Shown: positions 48,671-56,758 of the stretch, piece by piece | How the letters are laid out: each line of letters opens with the position of its first letter | Numbering within the stretch: the first letter of the stretch is position 1 | NCBI RefSeq assembly: GCF_963678635.1 | Contig: NC_087062.1 | Location: 95,969,705 to 96,033,704, forward strand | Direction of reading: 5' to 3' | Length of the DNA: 64,000 bases | Source of the DNA: Symsagittifera roscoffensis | Lineage: Eukaryota; Xenacoelomorpha; Acoela; Convolutidae | Position numbers and translations under genes: made by a program | The notes under the pieces: generated by a model | What the model was told of the DNA's origin: nothing | Database searches by the model: none | The model's input: only the letters and a program-made list of their open reading frames with translations

Positions 48671-48684
48671 CTTCCACCTTCAAA

Positions 48685-48840
48685 ACTATAACACGAGCGC
48701 TGGGGTCACGCGCGTCGTTGTGAAATTAACTACGGCGTAGTCAAATTAACAACGCTGCGGCGGCGGCGGCGGCGGTTTTAAGTTAACAACGGAGGTTGCG
48801 GTAATTTTCAACTCAGCGTAGGATTGCCTAATCATTTCAG
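48685..48840. promoter_or_regulatory. GC-rich repeat island before the late cassette
   Basis: The only GC-rich spot in the element, with CACGCGCG, a run of six CGG triplets, and direct repeats of (A/G)TTAAC(A/T)ACG at three places (near 48727, 48743 and 48783). It lies between the membrane-protein gene and the packaging ATPase. This position suits a promoter or protein-binding region for the late genes, but that is inference. Confidence 0.5.
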
Positions 48841-48872
48841 AATTAAATGTTTTCATTATTAGTCTGGAAAAA

Positions 48873-49637
48873 ATGAATAAAATTATTTCAAGTAAGGAAA
48901 GAGTTTTCATGGCTTTAATTGGTCCTAGTGGTTCTGGGAAGAGTGTTTTAATCTACAATATGTTAAAAAATGGAACATTTTCTCCTCCTTTTGGAAAAAT
49001 ATTATATTTTTATCAGTACTATCAACCTCTTTATGATAAAATGCGAGAAGAAATTTCAGACCTGGAATTTATCAAATGTATTGACTTTGAACTTATTGAA
49101 AACCTCCCGACTGATGGAACAAATTATCTTCTAATTTTCGACGATTCCAGTGAAGAATTATGTAAATCGAAAGAATTTGACAAGCTGGCAACAGCAGGAA
49201 GACATAGAAAACTTAATTGTATTTATATCAAACACAATCTTTTCCATAAGACACCTACAGGTCGCGATGCAGAGCTTCAAAACACTCATCTAGTCTTATT
49301 CAAATCTCCTCGAGATGTAAATCAAATTAGTGTTCTGGCTAGACAGTTAGGATTAGGTAAAGAGTTAGTTAAGTGGTATCATGAGGCGACAGCTGAAAGC
49401 TATGGTCATTTAATGATTGACTTATGTCCAAGAACTCCTGATTCGATAAGATACTGTACAGAGTGTACTTCATTCCCTTCAAAATTTTTTCTACCGAGCA
49501 GTAAGGCTCGGATAACAGATATTAATGATAAATCAACAGAACTATTATACTCTGAAGCTTATTCAAGAATTCAACCCATCTCTACAAAAAACTGTCCTCC
49601 AAAATTGTTCCAAAGAACTTCTCAGACTTCTTTGTGA
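48873..49637 (+). CDS. Genome-packaging ATPase (FtsK/HerA type)
   Basis: 254 residues, ATG at 48873. Walker A is ALIGPSGSGKS (about residues 14-24). Walker B is YLLIFDDS (about 90-97). A sensor segment RHRKLNCIYIKHNLFHK (about 110-126) is the arrangement of the FtsK/HerA-superfamily packaging ATPases of Polintons, adintoviruses and virophages. It would pump the linear genome into the capsid. Its length is normal for the family. The C-terminal 113 bases overlap the next gene in another frame. It heads the tightly packed structural cassette. Confidence 0.92.
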   Translation: MNKIISSKERVFMALIGPSGSGKSVLIYNMLKNGTFSPPFGKILYFYQYYQPLYDKMREEISDLEFIKCIDFELIENLPTDGTNYLLIFDDSSEELCKSKEFDKLATAGRHRKLNCIYIKHNLFHKTPTGRDAELQNTHLVLFKSPRDVNQISVLARQLGLGKELVKWYHEATAESYGHLMIDLCPRTPDSIRYCTECTSFPSKFFLPSSKARITDINDKSTELLYSEAYSRIQPISTKNCPPKLFQRTSQTSL

Positions 49638-49842
49638 GTGTGCTGTCAATTTGGTCAAGGGAAACTTTGAAAACATTAAAAAGAAGGACATCAAGAAATT
49701 TGGAGGAGTTTTAAAGAGAATCATTTCAAAAAAGACCTCCCAAAAAGAAAAAAAATTTCTTTTGGCATCACCTAAAGGGTTACAGCTGAGCAACCTATTG
49801 ATACGTATAACCATTGAAAAATTCCAATCACAATTTGAGTGA
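49525..49842 (+). CDS. Conserved small basic Polinton protein
   Basis: 105 residues, starting inside the ATPase gene in a different frame. It is predicted to be helical and very basic, with LLRLLCECAVNLVKGN followed by Lys-rich stretches (KKKDIKKFGGVLKRIISKKT). I recall the pattern LLxxLCECAxNxLKGN followed by K-rich helices in many invertebrate Polintons between ATPase and integrase, where it is of unknown function. The stop is directly followed by the next ATG (TGAATG). A virion or DNA-binding role is likely but inferred. Confidence 0.75.
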   Translation: MINQQNYYTLKLIQEFNPSLQKTVLQNCSKELLRLLCECAVNLVKGNFENIKKKDIKKFGGVLKRIISKKTSQKEKKFLLASPKGLQLSNLLIRITIEKFQSQFE

Positions 49843-50337
49843 ATGGGAAAAGAAACCCACAAGTTTGTTCTTATACCCTTATTTCTATGGGATCAATTTA
49901 ACTCTCATAAAAAAGCAGGAGAGAGCACATATTCATTTCCAGACGACGGTTTTTTTCAAAGCAACACTGAAACCGAATCAGATAAAAAACCAATAAAAGA
50001 AATTGAGAAGCTTCCAAAGGAAATATTGTCGGGAAAAACTGAAGAGGTGAAGCAAAAACTATTATCATTTATTGGGAGCGATCATAACAAGAAAAAAATT
50101 TTAAACGCTCTCTTTGAATCTCCACAAATCAAAATTTCAGCGAATTTGACAATAATTGTAGATAATGTTGATACGCAAATAAACGTAGCGACATTCATCA
50201 ACTCGATACGCGGAAAAAAAGCTCAGATATCTGATTTACACTACGTTATTCTTAAAGCCATCGGTTTAACTACTTCATTAGTGAATAACCCACATGTCGA
50301 ACAACAACAGGGTTCCTGGCTTCCCTACTCTTTCTGA
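49843..50337 (+). CDS. Conserved Polinton protein of unknown function
   Basis: 164 residues; its ATG directly follows the previous stop. The N terminus KFVLIPLFLWDQF is hydrophobic. The middle is charged, with EILSGKTEEVKQKLLSFI and HNKKKILNALFESP. The C-terminal domain includes VDTQINVATFINSIRGKK and a final helix. Elements of this group usually carry a protein of this size and layout just before the integrase. The last 44 bases overlap the integrase start. No enzymatic motif is seen; it is probably a structural or assembly protein. Confidence 0.7.
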   Translation: MGKETHKFVLIPLFLWDQFNSHKKAGESTYSFPDDGFFQSNTETESDKKPIKEIEKLPKEILSGKTEEVKQKLLSFIGSDHNKKKILNALFESPQIKISANLTIIVDNVDTQINVATFINSIRGKKAQISDLHYVILKAIGLTTSLVNNPHVEQQQGSWLPYSF

Positions 50338-51259
50338 GAAGTTGAAACTGACAAAGCTGTACAGGAAAGGTGAGGCATCCTATGGTTCAGTTCATAATTT
50401 AGCTCGGTTAAGTAAATTACCAATAAGAAAGGTTAGGCTGTTTTTGGAAGGAAAAAGTGCTTATACCCAGTTTAAACAAGTGAAAAGAAAACATCCTCGT
50501 CTTCCGGTTCGATGCAGATATAAAAACGAAATTTGGTGTATGGATTTAGCTCAAGTAGATAAACTTGCTGAATTCAACTCCGGTGTAAAATATCTGATGA
50601 TTATAGTTGATTTGTTCTCAAGGTTTGTAAGAGTGGGTACAATGCGAAACAAAAACGCAGAGAGCGCAAAAGCTTGCTTTATTAGTCTATGTTCTCAGAA
50701 AAATGACCTTACTTTTCCGAAAAAACTATGGATTGATAGTGGTAAAGAGTTTTTGGCAGATTTTAAAAACTTTTGCGAAGATGCTGGAATAACAGTATAT
50801 CACATTCATACAGAGAAAAAGGCTCTTTACGCGGAAAGATATATTCAATCCCTCAAAAATATAATGTACAGATATATGGAAGATAAGGATACTTTAAAGT
50901 ACGTTCCAGCTATCCCAAACTTTGTTAAAACCCTCAACTCTAGATTAAACACGACTACCGGACTGGCTCCGGAAAAAGTGGAAAACAAACACTTTTTACA
51001 GGTTCTTTACAATGGGAAAATCAAAAAGCTTAAAATACAGAAACCTAAATTTGAATTGGGTGACAAAGTAAGACTAGCATATGATGAGTTTTCTTTCCGC
51101 AAAGGGTACAAGCCTCAGTTTACCGACAGAATTTACACGGTGGAAAAAATAAGTACAGATCGTCCAATCGTAACATTTAAAATAAAGGACTCGGAGAACA
51201 AAATTCTGGACGGTCGTTATTACGAACAAGAGTTGCAAAAAGTAAACATTCGACAATGA
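50294..51259 (+). CDS. INT: Retroviral-type (DDE) integrase
   Basis: 321 residues, ATG at 50294. The RNase H-fold core carries the catalytic triad D84 (WCMDLAQVD), D148 (WIDSGKEF) and E181 (YAERYIQSLKN), with about 32 residues between the last two, as in retroviral integrases. The N-terminal 70 residues are a small helical domain (YGSVHNLARLSKLPIRKVR) without the HHCC zinc motif, usual for animal Polintons. The C terminus (about 250-315) is an SH3-like beta domain (FELGDKVRLAY through RPIVTFKIKD), and no chromodomain is visible. It would join the TIR ends to host DNA. It overlaps the neighbouring genes on both sides (44 and 4 bases). Confidence 0.93.
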   Translation: MSNNNRVPGFPTLSEKLKLTKLYRKGEASYGSVHNLARLSKLPIRKVRLFLEGKSAYTQFKQVKRKHPRLPVRCRYKNEIWCMDLAQVDKLAEFNSGVKYLMIIVDLFSRFVRVGTMRNKNAESAKACFISLCSQKNDLTFPKKLWIDSGKEFLADFKNFCEDAGITVYHIHTEKKALYAERYIQSLKNIMYRYMEDKDTLKYVPAIPNFVKTLNSRLNTTTGLAPEKVENKHFLQVLYNGKIKKLKIQKPKFELGDKVRLAYDEFSFRKGYKPQFTDRIYTVEKISTDRPIVTFKIKDSENKILDGRYYEQELQKVNIRQ

Positions 51260-52062
51260 GTAGTTATATCGTAGAGTTGGTCTCCTCAGCCTCGTTCAAC
51301 GTGTATCCCGATAATTCGCTAGCGTCGTTTACAAATTTTTTACCGGATCAACTTGAATTTGAAGGGGAATGGGAAGTGGCCTTACTAGAAATTTCTTATC
51401 CAGCCGTGTATAAAAACGTGAGCAATGGAACGTTTTGGTACAGAAACGCAGATGATTGGTCCAAAAGTAAAGTATTTGGGAAATCTTTTGATTACGGAAA
51501 AATTAAAGAATTCCATATAGAACCTGGATTCTATTCATCTGTGGACGAAATTTTGATTTCCATGAATTCTGTTTTGAAAAAGGTAACAAAAATCAATCAA
51601 AATAATTTGAAATGGGAACTAAACCCAATTTCCCGCAAATTACAAATCAAGTTACCGAATCGATCATGCGGAATTTATTTTGGAAGCAGCGATCTACGGA
51701 CAACCACGGGTTTTGATTCAGACTTCTATGATTATCCTGAATCTCAAAATGCTTCTTATCCAATTGACATACAAAGAATCCACTCAGTTTTGGTTTACAC
51801 GGACATTGTCGAATACTCTGTGCTCGGAGACACTAAAGTTCCAATACTGAGATATTTTCCGTTCGAACAGAAGATTTCCAGAGAAAGTTTATCTGTTACT
51901 AAAACGACTAATTGCTACAGCTTTGATAATTTGCAATTCCGAAAACTTTTACGTAACTCATTTCACTCAATTAAAATTGAGCTTCGCGCACCCACAGGAG
52001 AATTAATACCTTTCATCTCGAATGGTTGCACCAGGGTTACGCTACTATTTCGGAAACAGTAA
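51256..52062 (+). CDS. mCP: Minor capsid (penton-type) protein
   Basis: 268 residues; its ATG overlaps the integrase stop as ATGA. The N terminus has SSASFNVYPDNSLASFTNFL and then EGEWEVALLEISYP. The PDNSLxxFTxxLxxxLxxxGxWEVxLxEIxYP pattern is characteristic of the Polinton/adintovirus minor capsid protein, a single jelly-roll that forms the five-fold vertices. The rest is beta-rich with a conserved-looking late segment (LRYFPF). Its length is normal. It is immediately followed by the pX-like gene and the major capsid gene. Confidence 0.88.
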   Translation: MSSYIVELVSSASFNVYPDNSLASFTNFLPDQLEFEGEWEVALLEISYPAVYKNVSNGTFWYRNADDWSKSKVFGKSFDYGKIKEFHIEPGFYSSVDEILISMNSVLKKVTKINQNNLKWELNPISRKLQIKLPNRSCGIYFGSSDLRTTTGFDSDFYDYPESQNASYPIDIQRIHSVLVYTDIVEYSVLGDTKVPILRYFPFEQKISRESLSVTKTTNCYSFDNLQFRKLLRNSFHSIKIELRAPTGELIPFISNGCTRVTLLFRKQ

Positions 52063-52097
52063 TTCAAATTCATTTCATTCTTTTTATTTCACAAAAA

Positions 52098-52454
52098 ATG
52101 GATGCACGGACTTCATTACCATATTTTAAAGGAGTACCACGACAGAGAGGTCGTGGATTGGGAGCGTTGGCTGGGACAGTGGTTCGTACCGCTTTCCCAA
52201 TTTTGAAAAAATATTTTGTTCCTGCTGCTAAAAGAATTGGAAGAGATTTATTTGAAACGGGAGCATCCGAAGTGGGGAATGTCTTATCAGGAAAAACTAA
52301 CATAAAAAAGGCGGTAAAACGGACAGCGAGGGAAACAATTAGAAAACAAATAGGAGGTGGGAAAAAATTAAAAAAGAAAAAACGAAAACCAGTTAAAATA
52401 AAGAAAAAGATTGAAAACAGTCGGACTGATTTTTTCAGAAACATTAAAGAATAA
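52098..52454 (+). CDS. pX-like basic glycine-rich virion protein
   Basis: 118 residues from the ATG at 52098; the open frame extends upstream without an ATG. It has a Gly/Arg-rich start (RQRGRGLGALAGTVVRTAFP), a central amphipathic region (ILKKYFVPAAKRIGRDLFE and ASEVGNVLSGKTNIKKAVKR) and a very Lys-rich end (KKLKKKKRKPVKIKKKI). Polintons and adintoviruses usually carry such a protein between the two capsid genes. It has been compared to adenoviral core or membrane-active proteins. It probably binds DNA or the inner capsid and may be processed by the protease. The major capsid ATG follows after one base. Confidence 0.8.
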   Translation: MDARTSLPYFKGVPRQRGRGLGALAGTVVRTAFPILKKYFVPAAKRIGRDLFETGASEVGNVLSGKTNIKKAVKRTARETIRKQIGGGKKLKKKKRKPVKIKKKIENSRTDFFRNIKE

Positions 52455-52455
52455 A

Positions 52456-53703
52456 ATGCCATCCTTCCATGAAAGTGCATCTCATTCCTCATTGGAACTC
52501 TTTGACAAAATTTCGCTTTTGGAACATGTTCAATGGTCCAACATTCAACAAACATTTCCTATCAACTCACTGAATGAAGCTAGTATCGAATTCCAGCTGG
52601 AAACAGATCGAAATATATTCCTGGATCTGCAAGAAATTGCTCTAAGTCTCAAATTTTCCGTCCTTAAGGGGAATCGGAAGATAGAAGATACCGATGATGT
52701 CTACCTAGTTAATAACTTTTTACACTCGCTTTTCTCAAATGTTGAAGTCTTTTTGAATAATGAGCAAGTGCATACCTCAAACGGTCTTTATCCTCACAAA
52801 GCATTCCTATCAAACGAGTTATCAGGCACAAAAGGAAGAAAAGAAGCTATAACTATTGGGCAAGGTTACACATATGAAGCAAACCCTAATGATAAAACTG
52901 CGCAAGTTTTTATTGATCGAAAAACGGAAACTCTTAGAGACGAAATTGAAGTGTACGGTCCACTTGCGGTTGATTTATTCACCTGTGGTAAATTACTTCT
53001 ACCAAATGTTAATGTTCGAATAAGACTCATTCGATCGCGACCTCAATTTTATCTTTTCACGGATAGTACTGAAGAAATCCAAGTAAAAATTACAGCCGCA
53101 TCTCTTTTCAGCAGACAGGTAGCTATCGATGAACACAAACTCCTGGAAATCAAGTCCAATATACGAAAACAACCAGCTGCTTACAACTACATAGAATCTG
53201 TCCCAAAAACATATATTATTCCCAAAGGGCAAAACCAATTCATTCAAGAGAACATTTTCAATAATGGACCAATTCGATCCCTGGCAATAGCAATGCAAAT
53301 TAATGGATCTTTTACTGGACAGAAGAAAGAGAACCCTTTCAACTATCGGAAATTTGGTCTTCGAGAGGTTAAAATTGTTCGCGGAAATCAGACTGTAATC
53401 GAAATGAAGTGTGAAGACAACTTGAGACCATTTGTTGAAACCATGAAAGCGTTAAAATTCACGGATGATGGACCCGGAATTAATCTGAATCACTATGAAA
53501 ATCATTATGTTTTAGCTTTTGATCTAACTTCTATGCAAGAATCAAATGTTCATTTGTATTACCCTGATGTTGTAGCAGCTAGCTTAAGACTTGAATTGTA
53601 TTTCAGTAAACCGTTGACGGAAACCATCGAAGTTTTTGTACTGGGAGAAAAACTTGTTACAACTTTGATACATGAAACTGGTACTGTCACAAAACATGGA
53701 TAA
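52456..53703 (+). CDS. MCP: Major capsid protein (double jelly-roll)
   Basis: 415 residues from the ATG at 52456; the frame is open upstream, but that part lies within the preceding gene. The beta-rich protein starts with HESASHSSLELFDKI and contains VYLVNNFLHSLFSNVEVFLN, a segment I associate with the double jelly-roll hexon-type capsid proteins of Polintons. The later YHVxAFDLTxxxxSN-like region (VLAFDLTSMQESN) and a C-terminal LRLELYFSKPL strand also fit. It would form the trimeric capsomers. The frame is intact and of normal length. It ends eight bases into the protease gene. Confidence 0.9.
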   Translation: MPSFHESASHSSLELFDKISLLEHVQWSNIQQTFPINSLNEASIEFQLETDRNIFLDLQEIALSLKFSVLKGNRKIEDTDDVYLVNNFLHSLFSNVEVFLNNEQVHTSNGLYPHKAFLSNELSGTKGRKEAITIGQGYTYEANPNDKTAQVFIDRKTETLRDEIEVYGPLAVDLFTCGKLLLPNVNVRIRLIRSRPQFYLFTDSTEEIQVKITAASLFSRQVAIDEHKLLEIKSNIRKQPAAYNYIESVPKTYIIPKGQNQFIQENIFNNGPIRSLAIAMQINGSFTGQKKENPFNYRKFGLREVKIVRGNQTVIEMKCEDNLRPFVETMKALKFTDDGPGINLNHYENHYVLAFDLTSMQESNVHLYYPDVVAASLRLELYFSKPLTETIEVFVLGEKLVTTLIHETGTVTKHG

Positions 53704-54094
53704 TGAACAACTTCGAAAAATAATTTTTTCTATAGGATCTCTTCGCTACCGATTTCTAGGATGCTACCCTGCCAATTTCAGCCCAAAAACTCTACCAAGA
53801 AATTCCTTTTGTATTATTAATACAGATGTTGCTACAAGTCCTGGGACACATTGGATACTTATTGCGAGAAAAGGTGATCAATTTTATTTTGGGGATTCTT
53901 TAGGAAAAAATGTTGTCCATTACAAAAATATTCAATTCAATGAACCTTTAACACATCTGATAGATAAAAACATTCAGAAAATGGACTTATGTGGACTCTA
54001 TTGTATTTATTTTGCCTATACTCTATACTCAAATTGTAAAAGTTTTGTTGTTGATGATTATTATATTATGCGTTTTTTTTCACAGTACTTGTAA
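53696..54094 (+). CDS. PRO: Adenain-like maturation cysteine protease
   Basis: 132 residues from the ATG at 53696; an alternative in-frame ATG lies at 53672. The C5-family triad is visible: H52 in PGTHWILI, D67 in FGDSLG and C99 in MDLCGLYCIYF, with Q94 placed for the oxyanion hole. The length is typical of the short Polinton proteases. It would cleave capsid and core precursors during maturation. It overlaps the end of the major capsid gene and is the last gene of the plus-strand cassette. A converging gene starts about 70 bases further on. Confidence 0.9.
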   Translation: MDNEQLRKIIFSIGSLRYRFLGCYPANFSPKTLPRNSFCIINTDVATSPGTHWILIARKGDQFYFGDSLGKNVVHYKNIQFNEPLTHLIDKNIQKMDLCGLYCIYFAYTLYSNCKSFVVDDYYIMRFFSQYL

Positions 54095-54166
54095 TTCACT
54101 CTTTTTCACAACTATATTTCACAAACAGGTAATACGAAAGTTCATTTTTTTTGAGTCTGAGCAACC

Positions 54167-54838
54167 TCAAAAATTAAGCTTCCTTTTCACTTTCTTTGCT
54201 TGACTGTGAATATCCACCTTTTCGCCATTCGATAACAGAAGATGCGATCTGTCCAACGTCTCATTCGGGGTGTCCGTTTCCTTTTGAAATAAAGAGTCGA
54301 ACTTTCTCTTTCTATTTACATGCGGAGAAGTGAATAGAATAGGGGACATAGCATTCGGAGATGGAGTTTTTTCTTTATTTTCTTTATCACTTGTCTCTTT
54401 CTCGCTTTCTCTGGGAATCACTCTATCCCAGTCATTTTCTAAATTCCAAATCAACTCAAACTCCTCCCTAGCCATTACAAGTCCTAACTGGTTTTCCGTC
54501 ATCGGTTGCTTACACACATCATAATCACAAAAATGATGACGCACACTTTGTGGAATTGTTGTAATATCCATATTTTCTCTAACGTTGAGGGATCGATTTT
54601 TAATTTTATTCCAATAAAAGTCAACTTCTACTTGCTCATCGTGAATATCCGAATCCACAGTACCGACATAATTATTGTACTCTTTAAAAAGAACCTCCGG
54701 AATAGTCGCCACATCACGGACCTCCCATTCTCCTTTCCTTGTTTCGAAAGTTTTTACAATCACAACATCTTCTCCATATGATGGAATGTACATGAATATT
54801 TTTCTCCAATCACAAACTGTTATCTCTTTGATCGACAT
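54167..54838 (-). CDS. Unknown Polinton protein, converging on the protease gene
   Basis: 223 residues, ATG at 54838, opposite to the structural cassette. The N-terminal domain (about 1-135) is acidic and folded-looking, with CDWRKIFMYIPSYGEDVVIV and HHFCDYDVCKQPM. The C-terminal third is a disordered charged region (EKETSDKENKEKTPSPN) ending in a basic stretch (SQAKKVKRKLNF) that resembles a nuclear localisation signal. No family is recognised. Its separate promoter side (right non-coding end) suggests early or independent expression; this is inference. Confidence 0.65.
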   Translation of the reverse strand: MSIKEITVCDWRKIFMYIPSYGEDVVIVKTFETRKGEWEVRDVATIPEVLFKEYNNYVGTVDSDIHDEQVEVDFYWNKIKNRSLNVRENMDITTIPQSVRHHFCDYDVCKQPMTENQLGLVMAREEFELIWNLENDWDRVIPRESEKETSDKENKEKTPSPNAMSPILFTSPHVNRKRKFDSLFQKETDTPNETLDRSHLLLSNGEKVDIHSQAKKVKRKLNF

Positions 54839-56403
54839 AATCTAAGAATAAAAAAAAACTTGCAGTTCACATTCTCAATCGTTCAATTTATTTGTGAGAG
54901 CAAAAAACTTCTGATCTTAATGCAGGATTCAACTGAAAAGAGTAGAAAAGAGTAGATTTTCTCGAAAACTACTGGGAATTAAGCGATTTTTATGAAGAAA
55001 AAGTGCTCTACTTTCACTGCGAAGCAGTGAAAACCGGGATTTTTGCGTAGAATAAAAATAAATTAAAAAAATTTGGGAAAAAAATTTAAAAAAAAAAACT
55101 CGCAAGGGTCTATATATATATAATATATGAGTACTTTATTGAGAAATAAAAGTGATATAACAATTTTTTTCACCTGACAAAACAGTTTTTTTTTTATTAT
55201 TTATTATTTGTTTTTCATCTGAAGTCTAGAAAATGATTGGGTTACAGAACGAAGGGTGGAATTCATCTCGTTGATAGAAAAATAAAAAAAGTTCCCTGAA
55301 CCCTTCAGTGGGAAAAAAAATTTCAACCTTAAATTGTAAAAAAAATGAAAAATTAAAGGAAGGAAATCTTACTGGATGAATGACTGGAGTCACTGAAAAG
55401 TTGAGAGACGGATGAACAAGCAAAAGGGTTTGAAGTTTGAGTGAGATATTGGAGGCAGGATCGACTGATAAATAAAGCTGTGTAAGGTAGTAAAGAAATT
55501 GTGAGCAAGATGATGAAATAAGAATCTAATGCAAAACGTTTATCAAGCAATTTTAAGAAAAGACTAATAGGGATTTCACTTTATAGGAAAAGCAGATTGT
55601 GGAAATCTTTAGATAGTACAACTTCAAGGAAAACTCTTTTGGAGAACCGAGTGGGAAACAAATATTTTATCAATTGTTCGAAATGAAAGAATGATTCAAT
55701 TGATCTAACTTATTGAATAGATTGTCAGATTTTCAATTATTTTATCGAAGCAGATTCGGAAATTTGAGAACTCAAAAAAACTCAACTGATTTGTTTTGGA
55801 GACAAGTTAGGATGCAAACTTTAATTAAATATTGCAAATGAGGATGCAAATTTTAATTAAATATTGCTAGAAAAAGACTCGATGAGAAACGTTCAGGAAA
55901 AAAATATTGGAGTTTTTGATTGATCAAATGTTAGCGATTGAGAGATAGATAAATCAACATGAGTAGCTGAAGAAATTGAATTGAAAAATAATCAAATCAG
56001 ATCAAACTCAAGCAAAAGAAGTGATTGTGAGAGATTCAAACTTTTTGTTTCTAAGTTTTGAGACCGAAATTGTTAGGAACTACGAGAAAAGTAACAATTA
56101 GATATAATAAAACTGAACCTGAACTGAGATGTAGATTGATCAAGAAAAACTTCTATTGGTTCATTCAATTGAATTACTTTCATTGGCTAAATATAAGTTT
56201 AGGAAAACAATGAAGCTGAAAACTTTTAAATTCAATAGTTTATAGAAAGATTTTAAATCAAAGATAATTAACTTTCAGGGGGGCTTAGGGAATTATCTTA
56301 GATTGAAAACTATTAACCCAGAAAAATAGATAAAGTTACTTCAGTTGAATTCCCGATAAGCTGATAATCTTCAGTGAGATTCAAATCAATTACAATAAAT
56401 AAC
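54839..56403. other. Long non-coding right end of the Polinton
   Basis: About 1.56 kb of A-rich sequence without a credible gene on either strand. It contains a (TA)n-rich TATATATATATAATATATGA patch near 55110, close upstream of the divergent 223-aa gene, and a perfect hairpin at 55012-55032. A 26-base stretch around 55813-55838 is partly repeated just after (AAATTTTAATTAAATATTGC). Confidence 0.6.
55012..55032. repeat. Perfect 9-bp hairpin
   Basis: TTTCACTGC, loop GAA, GCAGTGAAA. It lies in the non-coding right end of the element; role unknown. Confidence 0.85.
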
Positions 56404-56676
56404 TTCAAGTGAAAAAAATTAATCTGATAAGAGTTTGTTTCCCTCAGCGATGTCACAGAGTTATCCACTTAATTAACAATTGGATAAAATTTCCCCAATA
56501 ATTCCGGTCATATACCCCAAAAATTAACGCAGGTGAAAAAATTAATCTGATCAGATCTTTATTACGACCCCCGAGAAAAAAAAAAGATTAGGCTAATTGA
56601 GTAACATAGTCACGCGACCTTGACAGGTTGACCTTTCTCCGAAAACAGGCTTGACCTCTTGTTGCGCTATACTACT
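56404..56676 (-). repeat. Right terminal inverted repeat
   Basis: Reverse complement of 38797-39069, with no difference seen over 273 bases. Sequence outside it (GATGGTCG) does not match the left flank. Confidence 0.95.
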
Positions 56677-56758
56677 GATGGTCGAATGACGAGACAGGGT
56701 TTAAAAGGTGGACGGGGGTTCAGTTAAGAGGAAAAAAAGAAGCTGTCTTTTGACTCAC

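Larger units (their letters stand above)
38797..56676. mobile_element. Complete Polinton/Maverick (adintovirus-like) element
   Basis: A 17,880-bp element bounded by 273-bp inverted repeats with no difference that I could see. It carries the diagnostic gene set of the group: protein-primed DNA polymerase B, DDE integrase, FtsK/HerA-type packaging ATPase, adenain-like protease, minor and major capsid proteins and a pX-like basic protein, plus several small unknowns. All core frames are open and unbroken. Ends start AGTAG; known Polintons start AG and make 6-bp target duplications. Here the left flank AACATT and right flank GATGGT differ, so no duplication is visible. Overall it looks recently inserted and possibly functional. 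Confidence 0.95.

Noticed and set aside
52070-52555. 161-residue minus-strand frame under the pX-like gene
   Set aside because: Shadow of Lys-rich coding sequence on the plus strand.
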